A DNA stretch of 64,000 nt from contig NZ_SLWK01000004.1 in assembly GCF_004345615.1 (NCBI RefSeq), forward strand, positions 186,001-250,000, given 5' to 3'. Numbering within the stretch: position 1 is the stretch's first letter; every line of letters begins with the position of its first letter. Below, piece after piece: positions 1-9,199 of this stretch. The notes under the pieces were generated by a model. The model was not told where the DNA came from. It saw nothing but the letters and a program-made list of their open reading frames with translations, and did not search any database. The DNA is from Natronoflexus pectinivorans. GTDB lineage: Bacteria; Bacteroidota; Bacteroidia; Bacteroidales; Marinilabiliaceae. A program made the translations under genes and the position numbers.

Positions 1-1514
1 ATATCAGTAACAAAAGCCACCACACTCCCATCTAAAGCCTTCGCCGTAATACCAAGGTCACTTAAAAAGACAGGTTTATATATCTGACCTTTCTCATCTA
101 TGTAGTCAAGAATATCTCCTTCGATTGGTTGACTGACGTCACCGGGGTTAAAATTGATTCTGATGAGAAACAGACCATCGTCGTACTTAGAAAATAACTC
201 AGAAAGGTCAAACTCGTTCAAGACCCATTCGTTAGGTTTATCGGCTAATTCAATGGTTTGGTTTTTTACAATTACCCCAACTGAGCCGGAATAATGATCA
301 CCAAAACCCCTGTTTCGGTTTCTTTCGCTTCTCAGTTGAGAAGAATTCAAAAAGGCTCCAATCTGGCTGGTATAAACCTTTTTTACCTCAAGGTGAACCC
401 GTTTAAGATTAGTCGTATAAAACTGTACCCGTTTTTGATTAGATTGAGGCAAAATGACCCCATCGGATGCAAACTCCAACTGTGGCGGAATATCTGAGAA
501 TCTTAGTTCACGAGTAACTTTAGAATCTGTCACTGTTCCCCATCGGCTTCTGATACCTGGCTGAACGGTCACTTTATAACTGCTCCCGAACTTAAACCCG
601 CCATCAATGGAAAGCATATTTCCCATTTTTCGAACCTGGAAATCTACATCTGGTTCGATGGAAATTAAACCATCCATATGTTGATCAATATCAAGCTCAT
701 CAGAGAATCCAATTCGAACAGCGGCACTTCTGCCGGATTCATCCACTCTGAATTCACCTGTAACCATTTTTTTCAATGGAGAAACTTCAAAGGTCTCTGT
801 GTAGTTTTCGGACAAATCAAGATCTCTGCGATTGATGGAAAACGTATATCTTCTGTTTCTGTCTGTTCTAATGATTTTATCAGATACAAATTGAAATTGT
901 GTATCGCTTAAGCGGCTCCAGTTTAACTTAATTTCCTTATCCCCTTGGAGACTTGCAGATTTCTTAAGAACATCCAAATCAGTAGGTTCTGAAAACAGAA
1001 CTACACCACGATAAATCAGCTCTTTGGGTTCGTTTCTGTCAATTAACTCCAGAGTTCCTGAGAAATTTGAAAGATTACGCCCAAGCACATTCAGATAAAA
1101 CTCCAAATTCTCGAGTTTTTTTTCTTTAAAATCATCGGAAAGTTGTTGGAGATTAAGCACCCCTTTAATCACTGTTCTTGAAGGTAATCCGTTCTCAGGT
1201 TGAAACTCCAATGTATGAGCACTTGTCCATACCGCGTCACCTCTTACCCTTGGATTAAAAGTAAATACGTTGCCCGGAGTTGATCCAATCTTTTCCTCAT
1301 CAACAATGGGATTATTAAATACAACTCGGACAATGTCACTGGATCGCACATCACCGGATGTAACAAAACTTATTTCACGAACAATTTCTTCTGAATAAAT
1401 TACTTCAGGTAAAGATTCACCGGGAGCTGGTGATTGAGATCTTTTGCAAGAAAAAACAACGCAAATGAACAATAAAACAGTCCACATGCATAATGGGCGA
1501 TAAGTGGAAATCAT
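1..1514 (-). CDS. Alpha-2-macroglobulin-like lipoprotein (YfhM type), 5' part only
   Basis: The frame is open from the ATG at 1514 to the left edge, about 504 residues, so the 3' end lies outside the window. The N-terminus is a lipoprotein signal peptide with a hydrophobic core and Cys at about residue 23 (VVFSCKRS). The body is a run of beta-rich segments with phrases typical of the macroglobulin family of bacterial lipoproteins: VRVVFNNPIV, a W-x6-LEFQPENGLP segment, and QFYTTNLKRVHLEVKKVY near residue 400. Known members are very large (over 1,500 residues) periplasmic proteins thought to trap proteases, often encoded beside penicillin-binding protein 1C; that partner would lie beyond the left edge. 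The thioester and bait regions are C-terminal in this family and cannot be checked here. The family call rests on recalled motifs, not on a search. Confidence 0.75.
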   Translation of the reverse strand, partial: MISTYRPLCMWTVLLFICVVFSCKRSQSPAPGESLPEVIYSEEIVREISFVTSGDVRSSDIVRVVFNNPIVDEEKIGSTPGNVFTFNPRVRGDAVWTSAHTLEFQPENGLPSRTVIKGVLNLQQLSDDFKEKKLENLEFYLNVLGRNLSNFSGTLELIDRNEPKELIYRGVVLFSEPTDLDVLKKSASLQGDKEIKLNWSRLSDTQFQFVSDKIIRTDRNRRYTFSINRRDLDLSENYTETFEVSPLKKMVTGEFRVDESGRSAAVRIGFSDELDIDQHMDGLISIEPDVDFQVRKMGNMLSIDGGFKFGSSYKVTVQPGIRSRWGTVTDSKVTRELRFSDIPPQLEFASDGVILPQSNQKRVQFYTTNLKRVHLEVKKVYTSQIGAFLNSSQLRSERNRNRGFGDHYSGSVGVIVKNQTIELADKPNEWVLNEFDLSELFSKYDDGLFLIRINFNPGDVSQPIEGDILDYIDEKGQIYKPVFLSDLGITAKALDGSVVAFVTD

Positions 1515-1857
1515 TATTTGGGTATAAATTAAATTAAGGAATTCTATATATTTACGAAAATGCAAATAACAAATTTAACTTTTATTATCTAATTCCATCA
1601 TTGGTCGTTGATATTTCCTATAAAATAAACTTCTACTTAAGCATTATATTGAATTACGACAAAACTAACCTCTTTAATTTTCATTTCGTCCCTTAACAAT
1701 TAAAATCTATCACAAACAGACGTAATTTTTCGGAAGTCAGTAAATATTTAAACATAAAGCCATTTTACATACTAACAGGATTGCATAATCATGATTTTGA
1801 AAGACAAAATTTGTCACTTCAAAATAAAACCTCCACAACTTTTTTATGTTAAATTAA

Positions 1858-1901
1858 TTTATGACTAAATACCTACATAAAGGTAGGTATTTAGTCATAA
1901 A
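1858..1901. repeat. Perfect 19-bp inverted repeat (hairpin)
   Basis: Arms 1858-1876 and 1883-1901 are exact reverse complements around a 6-nt loop (ATAAAG), and a run of A follows the right arm. It looks like a strong stem. Lying between divergent genes, it does not follow any visible gene, so a terminator role is not obvious; it might be an operator, a bidirectional insulator or the relic of a lost gene. Confidence 0.8.
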
Positions 1902-2288
1902 AAAAAATAGTATTTCCATAAACAATGACGATCAAATAATACAAACATGATTTTGAACACCTAAAACAAAGATAGCTTTCTCTAATTATTACTTATAATC
2001 TATTATTCAATATCTTTCATAATTAAATTAAACTATTGACTATTTAAGTCGAAACAATATTTAATCTATTATCAAATTAAACAAATTTTCAAACAGGAAT
2101 ATTTTGTAATAACATGTCTGGTTATCTATTTCGTTATCTGTATACTTTAATCATTATATGAAATATTTATATACACAAATATAAAGTACAACGCTTCTCA
2201 GGTTATAACTTCAATTAAACTAAGCATTTCCTTAATTACGGAATTAAAATATGTATCAAAATGTTTAAATAAATGATCAAAATGTGCA

Positions 2289-2319
2289 TTGTTAAATGTT
2301 GTGAATACACATAGATTTG
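2289..2319 (+). promoter_or_regulatory. Candidate Bacteroidota sigma-70 promoter of susC/susD
   Basis: TAGATTTG at 2312-2319 matches the Bacteroidota -7 consensus TAnnTTTG. TTG at 2289-2291, a partial match to the -33 TTTG, lies 20 nt upstream. It would give a leader of about 110 nt before the ATG at 2435. This is a pattern match only. Confidence 0.4.
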
Positions 2320-2434
2320 TTTTAACAAAAAACCATTATTATGTATATATTGTTTTTTTTGTTCACTTTCAAAGCCGTTACAAACCATAAATCGATCAAC
2401 TTTTAATTTTTTACTAATTAAATTCAAAATCATC

Positions 2435-5400
2435 ATGAAAAAAAAGGAAAAACTGAAACTTTGGAGATTTTTGGAAATCTTCCGGGAACCGGGTTCTCTG
2501 GTTCTTCGATCAACATTTCTAAAAGGAGTGGTGGTTTGTGCTCTTATGCTTCTACCCATGGCAATATTTGCACAATCGAACACCATTACAATTAACGGAA
2601 GGGTGGTAGATCAGTTTGATGAACCGATCCCTGGAGTAACAGTGGTACTAAAAGAGAGCGCAACAGGAACAATAACTGACGCACTTGGGAACTATAACAT
2701 ACAAGCACCCGAGAATGGAGTATTGGTGTTTTCGTTTATTGGATTTAGAACCAAGGAAGTTACCATTGAAGGAAGAACGACAATAAATGTGATGATGGAG
2801 GAGGATGTATTGGGATTGGATGAAGTTGTTGTGGTTGGATATGGTACAGTGAGAGCAAGCGATGTCACAGGTTCTGTTTCAAGAGTAACTTCTGCTCAAA
2901 TTGAAAGTATGCCTGTTCAAAACCCTTTGCAAGCATTACAAGGAAGAGCTGCTGGAGTAGACATTACATCTAGCGCAAGACCAGGCGAAATTGGGTCTAT
3001 CCGAATTCGTGGGAACCGTTCTATTACAGCAAGCAACGAACCTCTTTTTGTAGTTGATGGAATCCCTTTGGCAGCTGGCGGTATTGAAGCCATAAATCCA
3101 AATGACATTAACTCAATTGAAATTCTTAAAGATGCCTCAGCAACCGCAATATACGGCTCAAGAGGAGCCAATGGCGTTGTGCTAATTAGCACAAAACGTG
3201 CTCAGACTGGTGTTGCACAAGTGAATTATCATGGAACCCTGTCTTTTGAAAGAATCAATGATTTGGCTGATAATTTCAACTCACATGAGTATGCCGAATT
3301 CCGAAGGGAAGCATACAGAACATTTGGACAGTACTCAACTCCATTTCCAAACCCGAGCGAAGATTATGCCATTTTCGGAGCTGATCCTCACGCTTGGAAT
3401 AATATTGCCGAGGGTTATTCCTGGATTGATCGCGCTAACAGAGTCCCACAGATGCGAGCAGCCACAGCTGAAGAACAAGCAAGATATGGAGTAACTGAAG
3501 TTCCGGTATATGATGGAAGCCGCATTCCAACTACAGATTGGACAGATTTTGTTGAAAGAACAGGAATTACACAAGACCACAACGTAAGCATCAGCATGGG
3601 TACTGACAGAATGAAGACATATATGTCAGCAGGCGTCTTAGATCAACAGGGAACCAATGTTGGACAGGATTATACCCGATATACAGGAATGTTAAGTCTT
3701 GAATTCAGCCCAAATGATTGGCTGACTGTTGGTGGGAATATTACCGGAAGTTATGCAATTCAAAACTATGGATACACAACCGGAGGAACAAGGAGTGCCC
3801 GCACAATTTATGATGCTGCAAAAGGAATGTTACCATTTGCCGTACCATACGATGATAACGGAAATTTCCTTTACAATCCAGGTGGGGATGCAAATATTGT
3901 AAACCCAATCCGTGAAGGAGACATGGTGACAAACGAGCGTACAACAATACGAACCCTGGGTAGCTTTTTTGCAGAAATTCAATTATTTGAAGGTTTAAAA
4001 TATCGTGCCAATTTTGGTCCTGACTTTAGAAATCACCGTTCGGGTGAATACAATGATGCACTATCTATTACCAGAGGTACCGGATCAGGCACTGATCGCG
4101 CAAGATATCAAAAGAACCAATGGATTGCCTGGACTTTCGACAATCTCTTATACTACAATACAAACATTGACAATGTACATGATATTGGGGTAACATTACT
4201 TCAAAGTTCATCCATGTCAAGAAATGAAGGGATTGACAACACAGTAACCGATTTACCATACAGTTCACAGCTATGGTACAATTTAGGTTCTACAAACCGT
4301 GGTGAAGTTGACGGTTGGGGATCATGGTACTCCAAATCAACTCTCATGTCATACATGGCAAGAATAAATTATGCTTTCCTTGACAGATACCTGGTAACTG
4401 TATCAGGAAGATGGGATGGAGCCTCTGTTCTTGCAGATGGGAACAAATGGGACTTCTTTCCTTCATTCGCTCTTGCATGGAAACTACATCAAGAAGATTT
4501 TATGATGGGAGTAGACCTATTTAATGAACTTAAACCAAGAATTGGTATGGGAACCACAGGTGCTGCAGCCATATCGCCATACTCAACACAGGGAGGTCTG
4601 GTTAGAATTCCATACGTGTTTGGTACAACTCCGGCAAGTGGATATGTAACTTCAAATCCGAAAGGACCAGCCGCAGAGCAAGGATCGCTGCCTAACAGAG
4701 ATCTGGGTTGGGAAAAAACAACACAGTGGAACTTTGGTGTTGATTTTGGTATTCTTAGAAACCGAATTTCAGGTTCTATCGACTATTATGTGGCCAACAC
4801 CTCCGATTTATTGCTCAACAGGGGACTACCTTCTGTATCCGGATATAACCAAATTATATTCAATGTTGGAAAAACCAAAAATAGCGGTGTTGAACTTGTA
4901 CTAAACTCTATCAACATAAATACCGGAAACTTTCGTTGGGATACCAATCTTTCGTTCTCAAGAAATAATGAAGAAATTGTTGAACTATATCAAGGAAAAG
5001 AAGATGATATTAGTCGACAACTTTTCATAGGACAACCCATCAACGTGTTCTATGATTATGAGAAAGTCGGAATCTGGCAATTAGAAGATGCAGCAGAAAT
5101 GCAGAGATTTAATGACAATGGACATAATTATCGTGCTGGAGACATTCGTGTAAGAGACCTTAACGGAGACTATTCAATTGATCCAAACAACGACAGAAAA
5201 ATTGTTGGTACTGCCGCTCCAAAATGGACTGGAGGCATAACCAATACCTTCAAATACGATAATTGGGAAATGTCAGTATTTGTATATTCAAGATGGGGGC
5301 ATACTGTAGCAACAGTTGCTCCGGATATGCAAGGTCGTTACCAATCAAGAAAAATTGATTACTGGACGTCAGATAATCCGACCAATGCATATCCAAGACC

Positions 5401-5677
5401 AGATTATGGAAATGGAGGTCAGCCTACATACTGGAGTTCTATGAACTATGTAGACGGATCATTTGTAAAAGTGAGGAACATCTCTCTTGGATATACAGTT
5501 CCAAGGAATATTATTAACAATTGGAATATTACAAATCTTAAATTATATGCTCAAGTAATGAACCCATTCCTTTATTCAAGAACTGATTACATTGATCCAG
5601 ACGTAAGATTTGATTCCAATTTCACGACATCAATCTCATCCAGGAGCTTTGTGCTTGGTTTAAATGTTACTTTTTAA
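2435..5677 (+). CDS. SusC-like TonB-dependent outer-membrane transporter
   Basis: A 1,080-residue outer-membrane barrel that imports oligosaccharides with energy from TonB/ExbBD. Residues 29-46 form the hydrophobic core of a signal peptide ending AIFAQS, behind an unusually long charged N-region. A carboxypeptidase-regulatory-like domain follows (about 51-122, INGRVVDQFDEPIPGV), then the TonB box and SusC signature LDEVVVVGYG (128-137), the plug (about 140-250, with VRIRG-like and GVVLISTKR motifs) and the beta barrel to a C-terminal Phe. Length and order are normal for the SusC/RagA family. SusD follows 135 bp downstream, so the two form the usual pair. The substrate cannot be read from the sequence; the neighbouring GH43, GH105 and GH2 genes suggest a branched arabinose/galactose-containing plant glycan (inference). 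Confidence 0.95.
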   Translation: MKKKEKLKLWRFLEIFREPGSLVLRSTFLKGVVVCALMLLPMAIFAQSNTITINGRVVDQFDEPIPGVTVVLKESATGTITDALGNYNIQAPENGVLVFSFIGFRTKEVTIEGRTTINVMMEEDVLGLDEVVVVGYGTVRASDVTGSVSRVTSAQIESMPVQNPLQALQGRAAGVDITSSARPGEIGSIRIRGNRSITASNEPLFVVDGIPLAAGGIEAINPNDINSIEILKDASATAIYGSRGANGVVLISTKRAQTGVAQVNYHGTLSFERINDLADNFNSHEYAEFRREAYRTFGQYSTPFPNPSEDYAIFGADPHAWNNIAEGYSWIDRANRVPQMRAATAEEQARYGVTEVPVYDGSRIPTTDWTDFVERTGITQDHNVSISMGTDRMKTYMSAGVLDQQGTNVGQDYTRYTGMLSLEFSPNDWLTVGGNITGSYAIQNYGYTTGGTRSARTIYDAAKGMLPFAVPYDDNGNFLYNPGGDANIVNPIREGDMVTNERTTIRTLGSFFAEIQLFEGLKYRANFGPDFRNHRSGEYNDALSITRGTGSGTDRARYQKNQWIAWTFDNLLYYNTNIDNVHDIGVTLLQSSSMSRNEGIDNTVTDLPYSSQLWYNLGSTNRGEVDGWGSWYSKSTLMSYMARINYAFLDRYLVTVSGRWDGASVLADGNKWDFFPSFALAWKLHQEDFMMGVDLFNELKPRIGMGTTGAAAISPYSTQGGLVRIPYVFGTTPASGYVTSNPKGPAAEQGSLPNRDLGWEKTTQWNFGVDFGILRNRISGSIDYYVANTSDLLLNRGLPSVSGYNQIIFNVGKTKNSGVELVLNSININTGNFRWDTNLSFSRNNEEIVELYQGKEDDISRQLFIGQPINVFYDYEKVGIWQLEDAAEMQRFNDNGHNYRAGDIRVRDLNGDYSIDPNNDRKIVGTAAPKWTGGITNTFKYDNWEMSVFVYSRWGHTVATVAPDMQGRYQSRKIDYWTSDNPTNAYPRPDYGNGGQPTYWSSMNYVDGSFVKVRNISLGYTVPRNIINNWNITNLKLYAQVMNPFLYSRTDYIDPDVRFDSNFTTSISSRSFVLGLNVTF

Positions 5678-5812
5678 ACATATCAGGAAAAGTTATTAAA
5701 CAAGCCAAAAGAGTATTTCCTGAATGCTTTTGTTCTTCAAAACAAAAGCGAAAAAATCGGGAACTAAATAACCTGGCAAGTTTTATATAACCAAAAAAAA
5801 AAAAAATAGATT

Positions 5813-7684
5813 ATGAAAAAAATAGTTTTCGGAATATTGTTTTTCTCACTCATGTTTGGAGCATGCTCCGATTTTCTTGAGGAGGAAATGGTAGGAACCC
5901 TAACTCAGGAACATTTCAGTACTGAACAGGGTATTGAGGATCTGATAAATGGAGCCTATGAAGGCTTTCGATTCCACTTTGCTTTTGAGTGGTCTTACTC
6001 ATTAACCAACTACGGAACAGATGAATTTACTCATGGTGGGGGTATGGATCGTGCATATTTTAACAATTATGATGGTGCACTAAATCCTGGTGAATGGCGG
6101 GATTTGCAACCTTTTTGGGATAATATGTTTGCTCATATTAACCAAGCCAATACTGGAATAGCCAGAATTCCTGAAGTATTAGCAGGAAAAAGCCAGCACA
6201 ACACACGCTTAGGAGAAGCATATTTTATTCGCGGCTTTAATTACCTAAAACTGGTTGAACAATTTGGCGGAGTTCCCATAAAACTGAACCCTACATCAAG
6301 CATTGAACTCGAGTTTAGAAGAGCTTCGGCAGGAGAGGTTATAGAGAGAGTTATTACCGACTTAAGAATGGCTGAACAGTTATTGCCTAACGAACCTGCA
6401 CAAAAAGGAAGAGCAGCAAAGTCTGCGGCACGTCATTTTCTGGCTAAAGCATATCTTTTCAGAGCCAGTGAAAGAAATGCTGAATTTACAAGATCCACTG
6501 ATCTTGATAGCGCAGCCTTTTATGCAGAACAAGTAATAAATGATCCTCGTCACCAATTGGCACCGGACTTTCATGACATCTTTAACTACACAACAGTAAA
6601 CGGGCCTAATGAGCATCTACCTGAAATCATCTTTGCTGCTCAGTTCGACGACAATCAAAGTCTTCTTGGAAGATATGGCAACCGTGTTCATCTCTATTTT
6701 CCATCGGTATATTTCACTTTACCTGGAATGATGCGTGATTTAGCAAATGGAAGAGAATTCCAGCGTCTACGTCCAACCAATTTTGCTTTGGATGTATTTG
6801 ATCGATCAGTTGATTCAAGGTTTTACAAAAGCTTTAAAACAGCCTACTTCTCAAATAATGCGAATACATTACCTAGATGGACTGAAGATAACGCTCCAAG
6901 TCCCGAATTAGTGGGCGAGCCAAGGTTCCAGGTTGGAGACACTTCAATTATCTACATTGTTAACTCATTGGACGATGATCGTTTTGTACGAGCTGATATA
7001 GATAATGCTGCGCCCCATATCTACATTAGGAATTACATTAATGATGAAGGCCAAAATGCTACCAATTACACTTTAAGCCAATATCCGGCACTTTCTAAGT
7101 ATTTTGATCACAATAGGCAAACACCAAACGATGAAAGAGGTACACGTGATGGAATTCTGGCCAGACTGGCTGAAACATATCTGATTGCGGCTGAGGCTTA
7201 TGGAAGAAAAGGCGATTATGCAAAAGCTCTCGAATTCGTTAATGCAATCAGAGAAAGAGCTGCATATAAAGAGGGGGAAGAAAGAAAGATTGAATACTAT
7301 ATCTCTGAAAACATTCCATTTGGAGAAACAGGAAGCACTGTGGAAGATATGCGTGCTACCGTTAATGCGTTTACTCCGGGAACTCCGGAGGCGGATCAAG
7401 AAATGTATCCGGCAGGTGTTACTTCACAAGAACAGATGTTTGTTCATTTTATCCTGAATGAAAGAGCCAGAGAATTAATGGGTGAATTAATCCGCTGGGT
7501 TGACCTTTCAAGGACAAACACTCTTATCACAAGGGCTACAGCATTTAATGCGCAAGCTGCTCCTAACATAAGAGAAAGACACGTATTAAGACCAATTCCT
7601 CAATCTCATCTGGATGCCATCCAATGGGATGGAAGGCCTCTAACTGCTGACGAGAAACAAGCTGAACAGAACCCTGGTTACTAG
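5813..7684 (+). CDS. SusD-like surface glycan-binding lipoprotein
   Basis: A 623-residue partner of the upstream SusC that would lid the barrel and bind oligosaccharide at the cell surface. The N-terminus is a lipoprotein signal with lipobox FGAC and Cys18, followed by SDFLEEE, the acidic stretch typical of surface-exported Bacteroidota lipoproteins. RagB/SusD features are visible: an N-terminal helical TPR region (GEAYFIRGFNYLKLVEQFGGVP, about residues 132-153), repeated helices such as AETYLIAAEAYGRKGDYAKAL, and the C-terminal motif HFILNERARELMGELIRWVDLSR followed by HVLRPIPQ. It is somewhat longer than the common 500-560 residues. A strong terminator follows at 7707. Confidence 0.95.
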   Translation: MKKIVFGILFFSLMFGACSDFLEEEMVGTLTQEHFSTEQGIEDLINGAYEGFRFHFAFEWSYSLTNYGTDEFTHGGGMDRAYFNNYDGALNPGEWRDLQPFWDNMFAHINQANTGIARIPEVLAGKSQHNTRLGEAYFIRGFNYLKLVEQFGGVPIKLNPTSSIELEFRRASAGEVIERVITDLRMAEQLLPNEPAQKGRAAKSAARHFLAKAYLFRASERNAEFTRSTDLDSAAFYAEQVINDPRHQLAPDFHDIFNYTTVNGPNEHLPEIIFAAQFDDNQSLLGRYGNRVHLYFPSVYFTLPGMMRDLANGREFQRLRPTNFALDVFDRSVDSRFYKSFKTAYFSNNANTLPRWTEDNAPSPELVGEPRFQVGDTSIIYIVNSLDDDRFVRADIDNAAPHIYIRNYINDEGQNATNYTLSQYPALSKYFDHNRQTPNDERGTRDGILARLAETYLIAAEAYGRKGDYAKALEFVNAIRERAAYKEGEERKIEYYISENIPFGETGSTVEDMRATVNAFTPGTPEADQEMYPAGVTSQEQMFVHFILNERARELMGELIRWVDLSRTNTLITRATAFNAQAAPNIRERHVLRPIPQSHLDAIQWDGRPLTADEKQAEQNPGY

Positions 7685-7706
7685 ACTCAGCTTAAACACA
7701 AGGACT

Positions 7707-7735
7707 AAAGTCGCCCCCCCAAAGGGCGACTTTTT
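7707..7735 (+). terminator. Rho-independent terminator after susC/susD
   Basis: AAAGTCGCCC (7707-7716) pairs with GGGCGACTTT (7724-7733) and is followed by a T-rich tract. It closes the susC-susD transcript ahead of the GH43 gene at 7896, which then needs its own promoter or read-through. Confidence 0.85.
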
Positions 7736-7833
7736 CTTTAATTCCAAGATTCTCCTTTTGTCAATAATTTGGTAGAATACATGCGTCCACCATTTTTAAA
7801 CTAAAATCCTCCTACTTTTACAATAATCACTGG

Positions 7834-7841
7834 TATTTTTG
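7834..7841 (+). promoter_or_regulatory. Candidate -7 element upstream of GH43 gene
   Basis: TATTTTTG matches TAnnTTTG 55 nt before the ATG at 7896, just after the terminator at 7707. No good -33 element is seen, so support is weak. Confidence 0.25.
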
Positions 7842-7895
7842 TGTCATAAGCTTAAACTACATATATAATTCAAATTATACATTAAACTAATTCAC

Positions 7896-8873
7896 ATGAA
7901 AAAAAGTCTGTTATTTGTGGCAGGATTAATTCTAGCCATCTCATTTATTCGCTGTAATCAAACTCAAGAGATAAAATACAGCGGCAATCCCTTATTTGAC
8001 GAACCATTCACTGCCGATCCTACTGCTATTGTTTATAATGACACCTTATGGTTATTTACCGGAAGTGATGAACAAGAAGAAGGAGTAGATGGGTTTCTTA
8101 TGAGAAGATGGTATGTATTTTCAACCGCTGATATGGTAAATTGGACCAACCATGGAGCAGTTTTATCTGTAGATGATTTCGAATGGGGATCTCACAATGC
8201 ATTCGCAGCTGATGTTGTAGAAAATCATGGAAAATTCTGGTGGTATGTACCAATTGTGCATGCAGATCCTGCTGCACGAGTGCATGAAGGTTTTGCCATG
8301 GGTGTTGCTGTAGCTGACCATCCTGCAGGACCATATCACGATCCAATCGGAAAGCCATTAATCGCTGACACAACCGCAAACTCAATTGTTCTAAACATAG
8401 ACCCGGATGTATTTGTAGATGACGATGGCCGTGTTTATATGTATTGGGGATCTTGGGACGAAGTAAGAGTTGTAGAATTAAAAAGCAATATGGTTGAACT
8501 GGCTGGCCCAGTAATGAATGTAGAAGGACTGGACAACTTTTTTGAGGCACCCTTTATGCACAAGAGAGGAGACATTTACTATATGAGTTATGCTGCTGGA
8601 TATCCATCACGAACCGAATATGCAATCAGCGACAATCCTCTGGGTCCCTGGGTAGAGAAGGGCGTCATTAACGATGTAATTCCAAACTCACCAACCAATC
8701 ACCAGGCAATAGTGCACTTTAAAGGAAACGATTACTTTATTTATCATACAGCCGGACTGCCTAATGGAGGTCCATATCGTAGAAGTGTGTGTATTGATAA
8801 ACTTGAATATGACGAAAATGGCCTGATAAAAAAGGTAGTAAGAACGACTACAGGAGTTCCTCAAATTAAATAG
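7896..8873 (+). CDS. Glycoside hydrolase family 43 protein (arabinofuranosidase/xylosidase-like)
   Basis: A 325-residue single-domain five-bladed propeller enzyme, expected to remove alpha-L-arabinofuranose or beta-D-xylose residues. All three GH43 acidic positions are recognisable: the base Asp in ADPTAIV (about residue 42), the pKa-tuning Asp in NIDPDVFVDDDG (about 169) and the acid Glu in FFEAPFMHKRGD (about 215). The N-terminus is a signal peptide ending SFIRCNQT; a Cys is present at residue 20, but Arg just before it makes a poor lipobox, so it may be a lipoprotein or simply periplasmic. It follows the SusC/SusD pair on the same strand behind a terminator. The subfamily and exact linkage cannot be given without comparison. 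Confidence 0.88.
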   Translation: MKKSLLFVAGLILAISFIRCNQTQEIKYSGNPLFDEPFTADPTAIVYNDTLWLFTGSDEQEEGVDGFLMRRWYVFSTADMVNWTNHGAVLSVDDFEWGSHNAFAADVVENHGKFWWYVPIVHADPAARVHEGFAMGVAVADHPAGPYHDPIGKPLIADTTANSIVLNIDPDVFVDDDGRVYMYWGSWDEVRVVELKSNMVELAGPVMNVEGLDNFFEAPFMHKRGDIYYMSYAAGYPSRTEYAISDNPLGPWVEKGVINDVIPNSPTNHQAIVHFKGNDYFIYHTAGLPNGGPYRRSVCIDKLEYDENGLIKKVVRTTTGVPQIK

Positions 8874-9199
8874 TTATCATAAAATGTGATTTTCACTGAT
8901 GTTAAAGAGAGTATTCTAAAATCAAGATTTTAGAATACTCTCTTTTTGTTTAAGTTTTTTATAAACAGGTACGATAATTAAACCCTGATAAAATCAATGT
9001 ATCTCAATTTATTACCACTTGGGATATATTATTCCAATCCGAAGAAAGCGAGATCCACAGATGAGACTAATTTGGTTACCTTCAAATCATAATATCAACC
9101 AGTTTGTTGACACTTTGCAAGGCCTTCGCCAATTCAATATAATGTTTCAGGCAAACACCCCTGTAATGATCATAAACAGAAGTAGATGATTATATTCTT
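8874..9199. other. Intergenic region between convergent GH43 genes
   Basis: It holds the terminator at 8904-8947. A 42-codon plus-strand frame at 9061-9189 (starts MRLIWLPSNHN) exists but has no recognised family, no signal peptide and no convincing initiation context, so it is not called as a gene; it could be a decayed fragment. Confidence 0.6.
8904..8947 (+). terminator. Rho-independent terminator after GH43
   Basis: A perfect 20-bp stem (8904-8923 with 8926-8945) followed by T-rich sequence on the plus strand; the A-rich left side could also work for the minus-strand gene ending at 9200. Confidence 0.85.

Larger units (their letters stand above)
1515..2434. other. Divergent AT-rich intergenic region
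   Basis: About 920 bases without a convincing gene separate the divergent macroglobulin-like and susC genes. It holds the long hairpin at 1858-1901 and a candidate promoter for susC at 2289-2319. The short reverse-strand frame overlapping 2236-2586 is low complexity and runs into susC, so it is not taken as a gene. Confidence 0.7.

Noticed and set aside
1858-1901. Hairpin considered as a two-repeat CRISPR remnant
   Set aside because: It is a single inverted repeat with a 6-nt loop, without direct repeats, spacers or cas genes.
9061-9189. 42-codon plus-strand ORF (MRLIWLPSNHN...) after the GH43 terminator
   Set aside because: No recognisable family, no supporting signals, and such frames are common by chance in intergenic sequence; it resembles at most a decayed fragment.
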